From an uncultured Ruminococcus sp. (lineage in GTDB: Bacteria; Bacillota; Clostridia; Oscillospirales; Acutalibacteraceae): a stretch of 6,210 nucleotides of DNA. The DNA is taken from assembly GCA_937892835.1 (NCBI GenBank), contig CALBHM010000216.1, positions 1-6,210 on the forward strand, written 5' to 3'. Positions 1 to 6,190 of the stretch are shown piece after piece (within the stretch, counting starts at the first letter, position 1; each line of letters begins with the position of its first letter). A program made the translations under genes and the position numbers. The notes beneath the pieces were generated by a model. It did no database searches and was not told the DNA's origin. It saw only the letters and a list, made by a program, of their open reading frames with translations.

Positions 1-347
1 TTATTAATGCGATAGTCAAAGTGAGCGTTCCGCTTGAAACAGGCGACAGGGAGATTTATTCGGGATATACGGATATAAACGGTGTCGTGGACAACATATC
101 TTTGCCTGCACCCGACAGCAGTTATTCCCTTGACGAACAGAACACGACCGTTGAACCTTATGCTGTTTATGAGGTAACGGTAACCCATCCGGATTTTGCA
201 AAATCGGAGTTTTTCAATGTTCCTGTTTTTGCAAACATCAAAGCCATTCAGCCGGCAAGGCTTGTTCCTCTGACGGAAACCGGCGGCGAACCGGGTACGT
301 TTAATATTCCCGAGCAGCCAATGGGACTTTTCGGAGGTGATGTTTGA
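1..347 (+). CDS. SleC pro-region-like small protein, 5' end outside window (partial)
   Basis: The reading frame is already open at base 3 and runs to a TGA at 345-347, so the 5' end lies outside the window. A GTG at 21 is in frame, but nothing suggests it is the start. The 114 visible residues form alternating beta strands: VKVSVPLE, a YTDINGVVDNISLPAP segment, YEVTVTHPDF, then FNVPVFANIKAIQPARLVPL. This is the look of a carboxypeptidase-regulatory-like beta-sandwich. From memory it resembles the N-terminal pre/pro-region of clostridial SleC, which is normally fused to the lytic domain. Here that domain is encoded by the next gene, and the stop overlaps its ATG, so the two are probably translationally coupled. 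A role as chaperone, inhibitor or targeting partner of the enzyme is inference. No catalytic motif is visible. Confidence 0.7.
   Translation, partial: INAIVKVSVPLETGDREIYSGYTDINGVVDNISLPAPDSSYSLDEQNTTVEPYAVYEVTVTHPDFAKSEFFNVPVFANIKAIQPARLVPLTETGGEPGTFNIPEQPMGLFGGDV
333..341 (+). promoter_or_regulatory. Strong ribosome binding site for the SleC-like gene
   Basis: GGAGGTGAT is a nine-base perfect match to the complement of the 16S 3' end. It lies inside the last codons of the upstream gene. It is five bases before the ATG at 347 (nine counted from the GGAGG core) and only two bases before the in-frame TTG at 344. This favours 347 as the start and shows that the second reading frame is deliberately translated rather than the product of a frameshift. 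Confidence 0.75.
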
Positions 348-1684
348 TGCCTGACAGACCGATAATTCCCGAATTTATCACGGTTCATCTCGGCAGACCG
401 ACTGCGGCGGCGAGAAACGTTCGTGTGCCGTTTGCACAGTATATCAAAAATGTTGCATCAAGCGAGATTTATCCGACGTGGCCGGAAAACGCATTGAGGG
501 CGAATATTTATGCCGAAATAACCTTTGCTCTCAACCGTATTTACACCGAATATTACAGGTCAAGAGGCTACGATTTTGATATAACAAATTCGACCCAATT
601 CGACCAATATTACGTTGAAGGCAGAGATATTTTTGAAAACATAAGCCGTGTTGTTGATGATATTTTTAATGATTATGTCGTCAAGCAGGGACAGATTCAA
701 CCGTATTTTACCCAGTATTGTGCGGGAACCTGCGAGGGGCTTTCACAATGGGGCACGGTCACTCTTGCAAATCAGGGCTATACACCGTACAGAATACTTC
801 AATACTATTACGGAAACGATATTGATATTGTAAGAAATGCACCGATAAAAACAAATACGCCGACCTATCCCGGTACACCTTTGAGGCTCGGAAGCGGCGG
901 TGAAGACGTTGTCGAAATTCAGCGTGAATTGAATCGAATTGCCGCAAATTATCCGTCGATTCCGAAGATTTCAGGCTCAAGAGGATATTTTGAGAAGACA
1001 ACTCAAAATGCAGTCAAGCAGTTCCAGCGGATTTTTAATCTTGATTCTGACGGAATCGTCGGCAAGGACACATGGTATAAGATCAAGCAGATTTATAACG
1101 GAATAAAGGGTCTTTCAGAGCTTTATTCCGAGGGTATAACAATCAGTGAAGCCGAAAGAAAATATGAAAAGGTTCTCAAAAAAGGCAATAGCGGTCCATC
1201 GGTAAGAATCCTGCAATATTATCTCAATTTCCTCAGTTATTTTAATCTGAAATTACCGTATGTTGCGATTGACGGAATCTTTGGAGACGAGACCCGTGAC
1301 GCAGTTCTGACATTCCAGTCGCTTTACGGCCTTGACGTTGACGGAATTGTCGGCAGAGACACATGGGATATGATTCAGAATGCATATGCCGGCGTCCTCA
1401 CTTCATTGCCGGATGAGTACAGAAGCTATTCATCCTTGCTTTATCCGGGATATATTATCACAACTGGAGCGAGCGGAAAGGTTGTCGAGCAGCTTCAGAC
1501 CTACCTCAAAACGATTGCTGCCAACAGTCCATCTGTTCCGGATGTTACAGTTGACGGTTACTATGGCGATGAGACCAAGAATGCGGTCCTGGCAGTTCAA
1601 AAGCTTGAAGGCATTGAGCAGAACGGTCAGGTTGGCGTGTTGACATGGAACGCAATAGTAAATCTTTATAATCAGTTTAGATAA
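347..1684 (+). CDS. SleC-like spore cortex-lytic enzyme: SpoIID/LytB domain plus three peptidoglycan-binding repeats
   Basis: This 445-residue protein probably cleaves spore cortex peptidoglycan during germination, as clostridial SleC does. Residues about 10-165 form a SpoIID/LytB-type domain. It contains YIKNVASSEIYPTW with Glu40 in the position of the SpoIID catalytic glutamate, ALRANIYAEITFAL in place of the SpoIID 'ALKAQA.AARTYA' helix, then GYDFDIT, GRDIF and LSQWGT. C125 and C129 may help bind metal, as cysteines do in SpoIID. Three PG_binding_1 repeats follow at about 175-253, 276-350 and 366-445. Each carries a GxFGDET/GYFEKTT-type turn, a Q-rich helix and a DGIVGxDTW-type ending (the third is NGQVGVLTW). 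The usual SleC N-terminal pro-region is absent and appears to be the preceding gene. No signal peptide is visible. Start at 347 chosen on the ribosome binding site. A sleC paralogue rather than the orthologue is possible. Confidence 0.85.
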   Translation: MPDRPIIPEFITVHLGRPTAAARNVRVPFAQYIKNVASSEIYPTWPENALRANIYAEITFALNRIYTEYYRSRGYDFDITNSTQFDQYYVEGRDIFENISRVVDDIFNDYVVKQGQIQPYFTQYCAGTCEGLSQWGTVTLANQGYTPYRILQYYYGNDIDIVRNAPIKTNTPTYPGTPLRLGSGGEDVVEIQRELNRIAANYPSIPKISGSRGYFEKTTQNAVKQFQRIFNLDSDGIVGKDTWYKIKQIYNGIKGLSELYSEGITISEAERKYEKVLKKGNSGPSVRILQYYLNFLSYFNLKLPYVAIDGIFGDETRDAVLTFQSLYGLDVDGIVGRDTWDMIQNAYAGVLTSLPDEYRSYSSLLYPGYIITTGASGKVVEQLQTYLKTIAANSPSVPDVTVDGYYGDETKNAVLAVQKLEGIEQNGQVGVLTWNAIVNLYNQFR

Positions 1685-1687
1685 ACG

Positions 1688-1716
1688 GTATATTTTAACT
1701 CAGTCCGAAAATAATA
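1688..1716 (+). promoter_or_regulatory. Possible forespore (sigma-G/F-type) promoter
   Basis: GTATA at 1688-1692 fits the sigma-G -35 pattern G-H-A-T-R. After a 17-base spacer, AATAATA at 1710-1716 fits the -10 pattern C-A-T-W-H-T-A at six of seven positions, missing the first C. A start near 1723 would leave a short leader with the ribosome binding site at 1733-1737. The context suits a forespore gene, but the region is AT-rich and a chance match is quite possible. Confidence 0.3.
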
Positions 1717-1744
1717 ACATTATCAATTTTACGAGGAAATGCTT

Positions 1745-3166
1745 ATGGATAATGTGTTATTTTCGGATGTTTTTGATTATAATGAAAGGCTTTTTGACAG
1801 GTATTTCAGAACAGATTTGAATTATGATGTCGTTGCGACAAGATTCAATGCCGGCGGCAGAAAAGCAAAGCTTTATTTTATTGACGGCTTTATCAACGGT
1901 GAAACCTCGGAGCGTGTTATGAATTTCATGATGCAGGCGAGCGAAATTGATGAAGATGTCGGCACTGCCGAAGAGTTTGCACAAAGGCTCATTGCCTATA
2001 TGGAAATTGAGTTAAGCAATGATATAGAAAAAATTGCCAAGGTCGTTTACTCGGGTGCAATGCTTGTTATTGTTGACGGATTTGACATAGGCTTCCTCGT
2101 AAAAACGAGGAGCTATCCCAAGCGTGACGTTGGCGAGCCGGACAACGATAAGGTGCTCAGCGGAGCGCATGACGGATTCGTGGAATCTATTATGATAAAT
2201 ACCGCTCTTGTTCGCCGCAGAATCCGTGACCGTGATTTGGTGATGGAGGTCAGAGAAGCGGGCGTGAGGTCAAAGACGGATATTGCAATATGTTATCTTA
2301 AGGGTAAAGCCGATGAAAAAATCGTTGCCGACCTCAGAAAGAGAATTGACAAGATTGATGTTAACACTCTCAACATGAGCCAGGAGAGTGTTATCGAATG
2401 TCTTGTCAGAAAGCAGAAGTGGAATCCCTTTCCAAAGGTTAGATATACCGAGAGACCGGACGCCGCAGCGGCGAGTATAGCCGAGGGCAGCGTAATTCTT
2501 TTTGTTGACAATTCTCCGGCGGCAATGATAATACCGACAGGCTTTTTTGATTTTTTGCAGGACACGAACGATTATTATTTTCCGCCGTGCGTCGGCACAT
2601 ATCTTCGATTTGTCAGAGGCTTAATTTTCGGACTTGCATTGCTGCTTGCCCCTGTGTGGTTTTTGTTGATAAAAAATCCCGAGCATATTCCGGCATGGCT
2701 GAGCTTTATTCAAATTAAAGAATATTATTCGCTCCCGATCATTGCCCAGCTTTTGATAATCGAGGTCGTTATTGATGCGCTGAAGCTTGCATCATTGAAC
2801 ACTCCAAGCTCATTGAGCAATTCATTCAGCGTTATCGGCGCACTCGTTCTCGGAGATTTGGCAGTCAGTGCCGAACTGTTTTCGTCAGAAGTAGTGCTGA
2901 TAATGGCGTTTGTCGCAATAGCAAATTTTGCCCAGCCGAGTTTTGAACTGGGTTATGCCTTTAAGCTATCGAGAATTTTTATTGTTGTAATGACGGCAAT
3001 ATTTAATCTTTGGGGATTTATTATCGGCTTCCTGATTGTCGCACTTGTAATAGCGTTCACCAAAACGGTTACGGGAAGGGGATATCTTTACCCGCTGATT
3101 CCGTTCAACGGCAAGGCTATCAGCCGATTATTGATAAGGGAATCAATCAGCAAGGATAATACTTGA
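1745..3166 (+). CDS. spoVAF: GerA-family spore germination protein, SpoVAF-like
   Basis: This 473-residue membrane protein belongs to the GerA germinant-receptor A-subunit family. Residues 1-285 are the soluble N-terminal domain, including LSGAHDGFVESIMINTALVR (139-157 region), RRRIRD, RSKTDIAICYLKG (175-187) and WNPFPKVRYTERPD (226-239). The RSKTDI and NPFPxVRYTERPD stretches match SpoVAF better than GerAA, from memory. The C-terminal half is hydrophobic, with likely membrane segments near 288-308, 330-346, 362-380, 382-398 and 409-437, and it contains the family's LASLNTPSSLSNSFSVIGAL region. SpoVAF works at the spore inner membrane and promotes germination. No GerB, GerC or other spoVA gene is in view. 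The ATG at 1739 lies only two bases after the GAGG core (1733-1736), whereas 1745 has eight-base spacing, so 1745 is preferred. The gene follows the SleC-like gene by 60 bases with no terminator between them. Confidence 0.85.
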   Translation: MDNVLFSDVFDYNERLFDRYFRTDLNYDVVATRFNAGGRKAKLYFIDGFINGETSERVMNFMMQASEIDEDVGTAEEFAQRLIAYMEIELSNDIEKIAKVVYSGAMLVIVDGFDIGFLVKTRSYPKRDVGEPDNDKVLSGAHDGFVESIMINTALVRRRIRDRDLVMEVREAGVRSKTDIAICYLKGKADEKIVADLRKRIDKIDVNTLNMSQESVIECLVRKQKWNPFPKVRYTERPDAAAASIAEGSVILFVDNSPAAMIIPTGFFDFLQDTNDYYFPPCVGTYLRFVRGLIFGLALLLAPVWFLLIKNPEHIPAWLSFIQIKEYYSLPIIAQLLIIEVVIDALKLASLNTPSSLSNSFSVIGALVLGDLAVSAELFSSEVVLIMAFVAIANFAQPSFELGYAFKLSRIFIVVMTAIFNLWGFIIGFLIVALVIAFTKTVTGRGYLYPLIPFNGKAISRLLIRESISKDNT

Positions 3167-3191
3167 CAAATTCACCGTGATAGGTTAATCT
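3163..3191 (+). promoter_or_regulatory. Candidate vegetative promoter before the first lipoprotein gene
   Basis: A perfect TTGACA lies at 3163-3168, overlapping the upstream stop codon. After 17 bases comes TAATCT at 3186-3191, which keeps the key first, second and last bases of TATAAT. The implied start near 3198 leaves a leader of only about ten bases, which weakens the case. Readthrough from the germination gene is an equally good explanation for expression. Confidence 0.3.
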
Positions 3192-3207
3192 TATTTGTGG
3201 TGATGAA

Positions 3208-3984
3208 ATGAAAAATCGTTTTATTAAAATATTATCTGCGGCAACGGCTTTTTGTATGGTTTTCTTGCTTGCTTCATGTAAAGACAAGACCGAAACGCCG
3301 ACGCAGGATGTTGAGCCGATATCTGAAAAGTCCGTAACCGAGGAAACAGTTAAAATCGTGAATATTCCGACGGATTCATCCGAGCTGACGGATATGCTCA
3401 ATGCGGCGGTTAATTATGTTGACAAATACTGCTACAAATATAAGAAATCATTGAAATGCGACGCAAGCGTAGATTCTCTCGGCTCATTGTCTGCTGCCTC
3501 AAATGCCGCAGAAGCTTTTGCTTCGGTATTCGGAGAGAAGGATATAACTGCCGATTATGATTACAATGCCGACAAAAAGCTATTTGCGAATAATTTTATT
3601 AAGGACACATTTAAGGAGGAAGAAATTTCTTCGATAACGGCGGAGCAGGACGGCGATACGGTAGTGATTACGGCGAAGCTTAACGACGAAAGCAACCCGA
3701 CGGATGAAAAAGGTGTTCTTTACCGTCTCGGCGGCGATTATGTTAATGCCGAGGCAGTGACAGCTTCTCTCGGCGAGTTTAAATCGTCTGCGTCATCGGT
3801 CAGCATTTCTGCCGACTCAATAAGCATAATTGCGAGAATAAGCACAGAGGATTCGAGTCTTAAATCAATGACCGTGAATTACACGGAGCGGTTCAATCTT
3901 TCGGGTGTGACGCTTGTCAAGCTCAGCGGCGGAGCGGTCAGCGGCTCGGCAAAAACAGTTGTTGAGTATACAAATTTCGGCTAA
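3208..3984 (+). CDS. Putative lipoprotein of unknown function
   Basis: The 258-residue product starts with a lipoprotein signal: a basic n-region (MKNRFIK), a hydrophobic core, and the lipobox LASC with Cys24 as the lipidated residue. It should be anchored on the outer face of the membrane. Residues 25-55 are an acidic, Thr/Pro-rich spacer. Residues 57-108 look helical (SELTDMLNAAVNYVDKY, then an Ala-rich stretch with C75 and C84). Residues 138-256 are beta-rich, with DGDTVVITAKLNDESNP and SISIIARIS. No known domain or catalytic motif is recognised. The weak ribosome binding site GGTG at 3199-3202 is five bases from the ATG. It follows the SpoVAF-like gene by 41 bases, so it may be co-transcribed and act in sporulation, which is inference. 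Its C-terminal half resembles that of the next protein. Confidence 0.75.
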   Translation: MKNRFIKILSAATAFCMVFLLASCKDKTETPTQDVEPISEKSVTEETVKIVNIPTDSSELTDMLNAAVNYVDKYCYKYKKSLKCDASVDSLGSLSAASNAAEAFASVFGEKDITADYDYNADKKLFANNFIKDTFKEEEISSITAEQDGDTVVITAKLNDESNPTDEKGVLYRLGGDYVNAEAVTASLGEFKSSASSVSISADSISIIARISTEDSSLKSMTVNYTERFNLSGVTLVKLSGGAVSGSAKTVVEYTNFG

Positions 3985-4016
3985 TAAAGATAATTTTGGT
4001 TTATCTAAAAAAACAG

Positions 4017-4045
4017 TGGAAATTTTCTGCCGGATATGATAAAAT
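4017..4045 (+). promoter_or_regulatory. Extended -10 vegetative-type promoter for the second exported-protein gene
   Basis: TGGAAA at 4017-4022 matches four of six -35 bases. After 17 bases comes TAAAAT at 4040-4045 (five of six), preceded by TG-A at 4037-4039, giving an extended -10. Transcription would begin near 4052, so the ATG at 4061 would have almost no leader and the ATG at 4079 a proper one. Overlapping sigma-E-like bases (GATAAAAT at 4038-4045) were noticed but match less well. The rest of 3985-4060 shows nothing else. Confidence 0.45.
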
Positions 4046-4062
4046 AGGAATATAATTTTTAT

Positions 4063-4067
4063 GGGAG
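4063..4067 (+). promoter_or_regulatory. Ribosome binding site choosing the start at 4079
   Basis: GGGAG at 4063-4067 (or GAGAG at 4065-4069) lies 9 to 11 bases before the ATG at 4079. It falls inside the codons that would follow the alternative ATG at 4061. The product from 4079 starts with a clean signal sequence (MNRSWK plus a hydrophobic core). Confidence 0.55.
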
Positions 4068-4078
4068 AGTGTAAATCC

Positions 4079-5068
4079 ATGAACAGAAGCTGGAAAAGTT
4101 TTATTGTAATCGTTTCGGTTATGCTTTGCGTTGCTATCGGATGCACGGCTTGGAACGTTGCACTTGATAAAATAACAGGTAGTATTAATCCCGATGTCAG
4201 CCAGTCGGATGACGCGAATAATTCTGGCAGCGGCGTGAATAGCAATGGTTCAAATAATACGATTCAGAATGGCAGCGGTACAGTTACGAACGCTAACGGA
4301 CAGACTGTTACAACTGCCAACGGAACAGGTGTTGTTATAAACAACGGAACAGGCACTGTTACGGGCGGCTCAAGCACAGGCGGTTCGGCTCAGCCGGCTG
4401 CAGCAAGCGTACTCGGCTACAATAAAAATCAAATTGTCGCTTATTATAACACCTGCCTTCAAAGCTCATATGCTCAGGCGAAAATGACCGATGTTAAAAC
4501 GGAAAAGGTTACAATCGGTGTTGATTCCGTTACAATCAACGGCAAGGTGAACGGCACTGTAACAAGCATAGCGAACAGCATTGCAAGCAGCAACCAGAAG
4601 CAGACCGAGGATAGCAAGAGCTTTTCAAGAGGCAGAGCCTCTGACGGCACAGCGGCAAGTACTTTCGTTCTTCCGGCAAATCTTTCTTCCGCCGGCGTTA
4701 AAAGCGCAAACATTTCAAGAAGCGGAAGCGGCTACAAGGTTATTATAACTCTCGTCGCCGAAAGCTGTGGACACAACACAAAGCCGCCATACAATGCATC
4801 CTGTGCATGGCCGCTTGATATCAATGAGGTTGCCGGTGCGTTGAACGGTTTTGCCGAAATCACAAAGGCTCAGTTTGATTATCCCGGTACAATGCTTACG
4901 GCCAATATTGTTGCGGCAGGACGTGTCAGCTATGTTCGGGTTGATATGCCCCTTACAGTTAAAGACGGTACAGGTGTTGTAACAAAGAACATCCCGGGCG
5001 TTAAGGGTATGGTAATCACAGCATCGGCTCACGGCAAGTGGGTTTGTACTCACACGATGAGCTTCTAA
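4079..5068 (+). CDS. Secreted or lipid-anchored protein with Gly/Asn/Thr-rich repeat linker, unknown function
   Basis: From the ATG at 4079 the product has 329 residues. An earlier in-frame ATG at 4061 would add six. MNRSWK is followed by a hydrophobic core to AIGC, so Cys22 could be a weak lipobox cysteine; otherwise the segment is a signal peptide or membrane anchor. Residues 35-108 are a low-complexity linker rich in Ser, Asn, Gly and Thr, with about four degenerate repeats at 64-97. The folded part (about 112-329) begins with a helix (NQIVAYYNTCLQ) and then beta strands. It contains C230-G-H232, C242, H318 and C323-T-H325, a pattern that could bind metal or form a disulfide. No known domain is recognised. 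The gene has its own promoter and terminator, so it is probably a single-gene unit expressed in vegetative cells. Its C-terminal half resembles that of the preceding lipoprotein. Confidence 0.75.
   Translation: MNRSWKSFIVIVSVMLCVAIGCTAWNVALDKITGSINPDVSQSDDANNSGSGVNSNGSNNTIQNGSGTVTNANGQTVTTANGTGVVINNGTGTVTGGSSTGGSAQPAAASVLGYNKNQIVAYYNTCLQSSYAQAKMTDVKTEKVTIGVDSVTINGKVNGTVTSIANSIASSNQKQTEDSKSFSRGRASDGTAASTFVLPANLSSAGVKSANISRSGSGYKVIITLVAESCGHNTKPPYNASCAWPLDINEVAGALNGFAEITKAQFDYPGTMLTANIVAAGRVSYVRVDMPLTVKDGTGVVTKNIPGVKGMVITASAHGKWVCTHTMSF
4268..4369 (+). repeat. Degenerate repeats coding for N-G-x-x-V-x units
   Basis: About four tandem units of 24-27 bases encode NGSGTVTNA, NGQTVTTA, NGTGVVINN and GTGTVTGG. 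At the DNA level the string CAACGGAACAGG occurs twice, in consecutive units. They sit in the linker between the signal sequence and the folded domain and probably act as an extended cell-wall-spanning stalk (inference). Confidence 0.55.
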
Positions 5069-5080
5069 GCGAAAAAATTT

Positions 5081-5108
5081 AACCCGACAGTTTTTGCTGT
5101 CGGGTTTT
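5081..5108 (+). terminator. Rho-independent terminator of the second exported-protein gene
   Basis: AACCCGACAG at 5081-5090 pairs perfectly with CTGTCGGGTT at 5097-5106 across a six-base loop, and the run TTTT ends it. It begins 12 bases after the stop codon. The A-rich stretch on the left (5072-5077) could make it work on the minus strand as well. Confidence 0.85.
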
Positions 5109-5126
5109 AATATGTAAAAAAATAGA

Positions 5127-5160
5127 CAAAAAAAGAGCAGGCCTCTTGACCTACTCCTTT
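5127..5160 (-). terminator. Minus-strand hairpin terminator between convergent genes
   Basis: Read on the minus strand, GAGTAGG (5156-5150) pairs with CCTGCTC (5141-5135) with one G-U pair and an eight-base loop. It can be extended by AAAG pairing with the following T's, and a run of seven T's follows directly. On the plus strand the same pair is a C-A mismatch and the T-run is absent, so it reads as minus-directed. It would stop readthrough from the Fic gene or define the end of a short RNA. A competing stem CAGGCC/GGCCTG (5163-5168 with 5138-5143) shares bases with it. Confidence 0.5.
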
Positions 5161-5247
5161 GTGGCCTGGGAGTGAGAGTAACACCCCCGCAAATACATTG
5201 AAAATTCTACATTACTACGGCATAGACGTACAGGTTTATTACTTAAA

Positions 5248-5278
5248 ACAATCCGCCCCTGTATCACACAGGGGCGGA
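5248..5278 (-). terminator. Rho-independent terminator of the Fic gene
   Basis: TCCGCCCCTGT at 5252-5262 and ACAGGGGCGGA at 5268-5278 form a perfect 11-base-pair GC-rich stem with a five-base loop. On the minus strand it is followed by TTGTTTT. It lies five bases past the Fic stop codon. Confidence 0.8.
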
Positions 5279-5283
5279 GCTGC

Positions 5284-6180
5284 TTATTTGTCATACGGTA
5301 CTCGGAAATAGTCCAAATACTTCTTAAACCTGTCCTGTGCAGTCAGACAGGTATCACGCAGGTAGCCGCGCTCGTTCTGCCATTCCTTCAAGCCTCGGTA
5401 GTAGAACATCTTGATGTCGTCCTCGATGATAAACGGCACGATGTTGTTCCGCAGACATTCTTTGAAAAGCAGCAGGCGACCGACTCTGCCGTTGCCGTCC
5501 TGAAAAGGATGGATGCGCTCAAAGCGGTAGTGAAAGTTAAGTAAATCATCAAAGGTTTTGCTCTCAATGGCGTTATATTCAGCAAGCAGCTCCTTAATCT
5601 CCGCACAGACATTCTCCGGTGCAGTTGTATCCATTCCGCCGACCTCGTTGGGTAGTCTCTTGTAATCTCCGACGGCAAACCAATCGAGTCGGGAATCGGA
5701 AGTTCCGCTTTTCAGAACGGCGTGCAGCTGCTTGATGAACACCTCGCTCAGTATATGATTTGCACTATCGATAACCATATCAATGCACTTGAAATGGTTG
5801 GCGGTCTCGACCACATCGTCCACTTTGACCACTCCGCCCGATATGCCGATGGTGTTCGTCTCGAAGATATAGCGCGTCTGATCGTGGGTGAGGCGACTAC
5901 CCTCAATGTGGTTGGAGTTATATGTCAGATCGATCTGAATTTTATGATAAATGCCGCCGTGCAGCTTTGTCGCTTTCTCGGCCTTTAGCACCTCGAGAAG
6001 TGTCTTTGGTGCATCATTTTTTTTGTTAATGCGGTCGGGCTTCTCTGCGGTTTCGGGTATATTCCATGTCTTGCCGGTCAGAAATGCACCGTCGATTTTT
6101 CCTGCGGCACAGTACCCACGCACACTGCGTTCTGAAACGCCCCACTTTTTCGCTGCTTCCGCAACAGAAATATATTTCAT
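5284..6180 (-). CDS. Fic-family protein with N-terminal helix-turn-helix (probable AMP-transferase)
   Basis: The 298-residue product combines two domains. Residues 2-45 are an excisionase/MerR-type winged helix-turn-helix (ISVAEAAKKWGVSERSVRGY, then a basic wing ending TWNIP), suggesting DNA binding. Residues about 120-250 hold the Fic core with the complete motif HPFQDGNGRVGR at 224-235, so His224 should be the catalytic base for transfer of AMP from ATP to a hydroxyl on a target protein. S89-N-H-I-E93-G94 fits the (S/T)xxxE(G/N) inhibitory motif and lies before the Fic motif, as in class II Fic proteins that keep themselves inactive. The target is unknown. The ATG at 6180-6178 follows a good AGTGAGGG ribosome binding site. 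The gene is convergent with the exported-protein gene, and sampled lines look richer in GC (about 47-57%) than the sporulation genes (about 30-33%), hinting at acquisition. A toxin, antitoxin or regulatory role cannot be told apart. Confidence 0.9.
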   Translation of the reverse strand: MKYISVAEAAKKWGVSERSVRGYCAAGKIDGAFLTGKTWNIPETAEKPDRINKKNDAPKTLLEVLKAEKATKLHGGIYHKIQIDLTYNSNHIEGSRLTHDQTRYIFETNTIGISGGVVKVDDVVETANHFKCIDMVIDSANHILSEVFIKQLHAVLKSGTSDSRLDWFAVGDYKRLPNEVGGMDTTAPENVCAEIKELLAEYNAIESKTFDDLLNFHYRFERIHPFQDGNGRVGRLLLFKECLRNNIVPFIIEDDIKMFYYRGLKEWQNERGYLRDTCLTAQDRFKKYLDYFRVPYDK

Positions 6181-6190
6181 AGCGAACCCT
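6181..6190 (-). promoter_or_regulatory. Ribosome binding site of the Fic gene
   Basis: On the minus strand GTGAGGG lies about six bases before the ATG, which confirms the start that includes the whole helix-turn-helix domain. Confidence 0.6.

Noticed and set aside
2091..2113. Hairpin CCTCGT-AAAA-ACGAGG with outer GCT/AGC inside the spoVAF-like gene
   Set aside because: It lies in a well-conserved coding stretch, has no T-run, and the codons explain the sequence.
3172..3203. TCACC/GGTGA pairing that could hide the ribosome binding site of the first lipoprotein gene
   Set aside because: It is only five base pairs with a 22-base loop, too weak to claim a regulatory switch.
3987..4006. AGATAA/TTATCT inverted repeat after the first lipoprotein gene
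   Set aside because: It has six AT-rich base pairs and is followed by A's rather than T's on the plus strand, so it is not a credible terminator.
3865..4245. 126-codon open frame on the minus strand
   Set aside because: It spans the ends of two plus-strand genes and the promoter between them, with no sign of being coding.
5157..5250. Very small open frames on either strand between the terminators, such as a 15-codon frame on the minus strand
   Set aside because: They are short, lack ribosome binding sites and do not look like known small toxins.
5722..5988. 88-codon open frame on the plus strand
   Set aside because: It is antisense to the Fic gene, which has clear motifs, and its product has no recognisable pattern or ribosome binding site.
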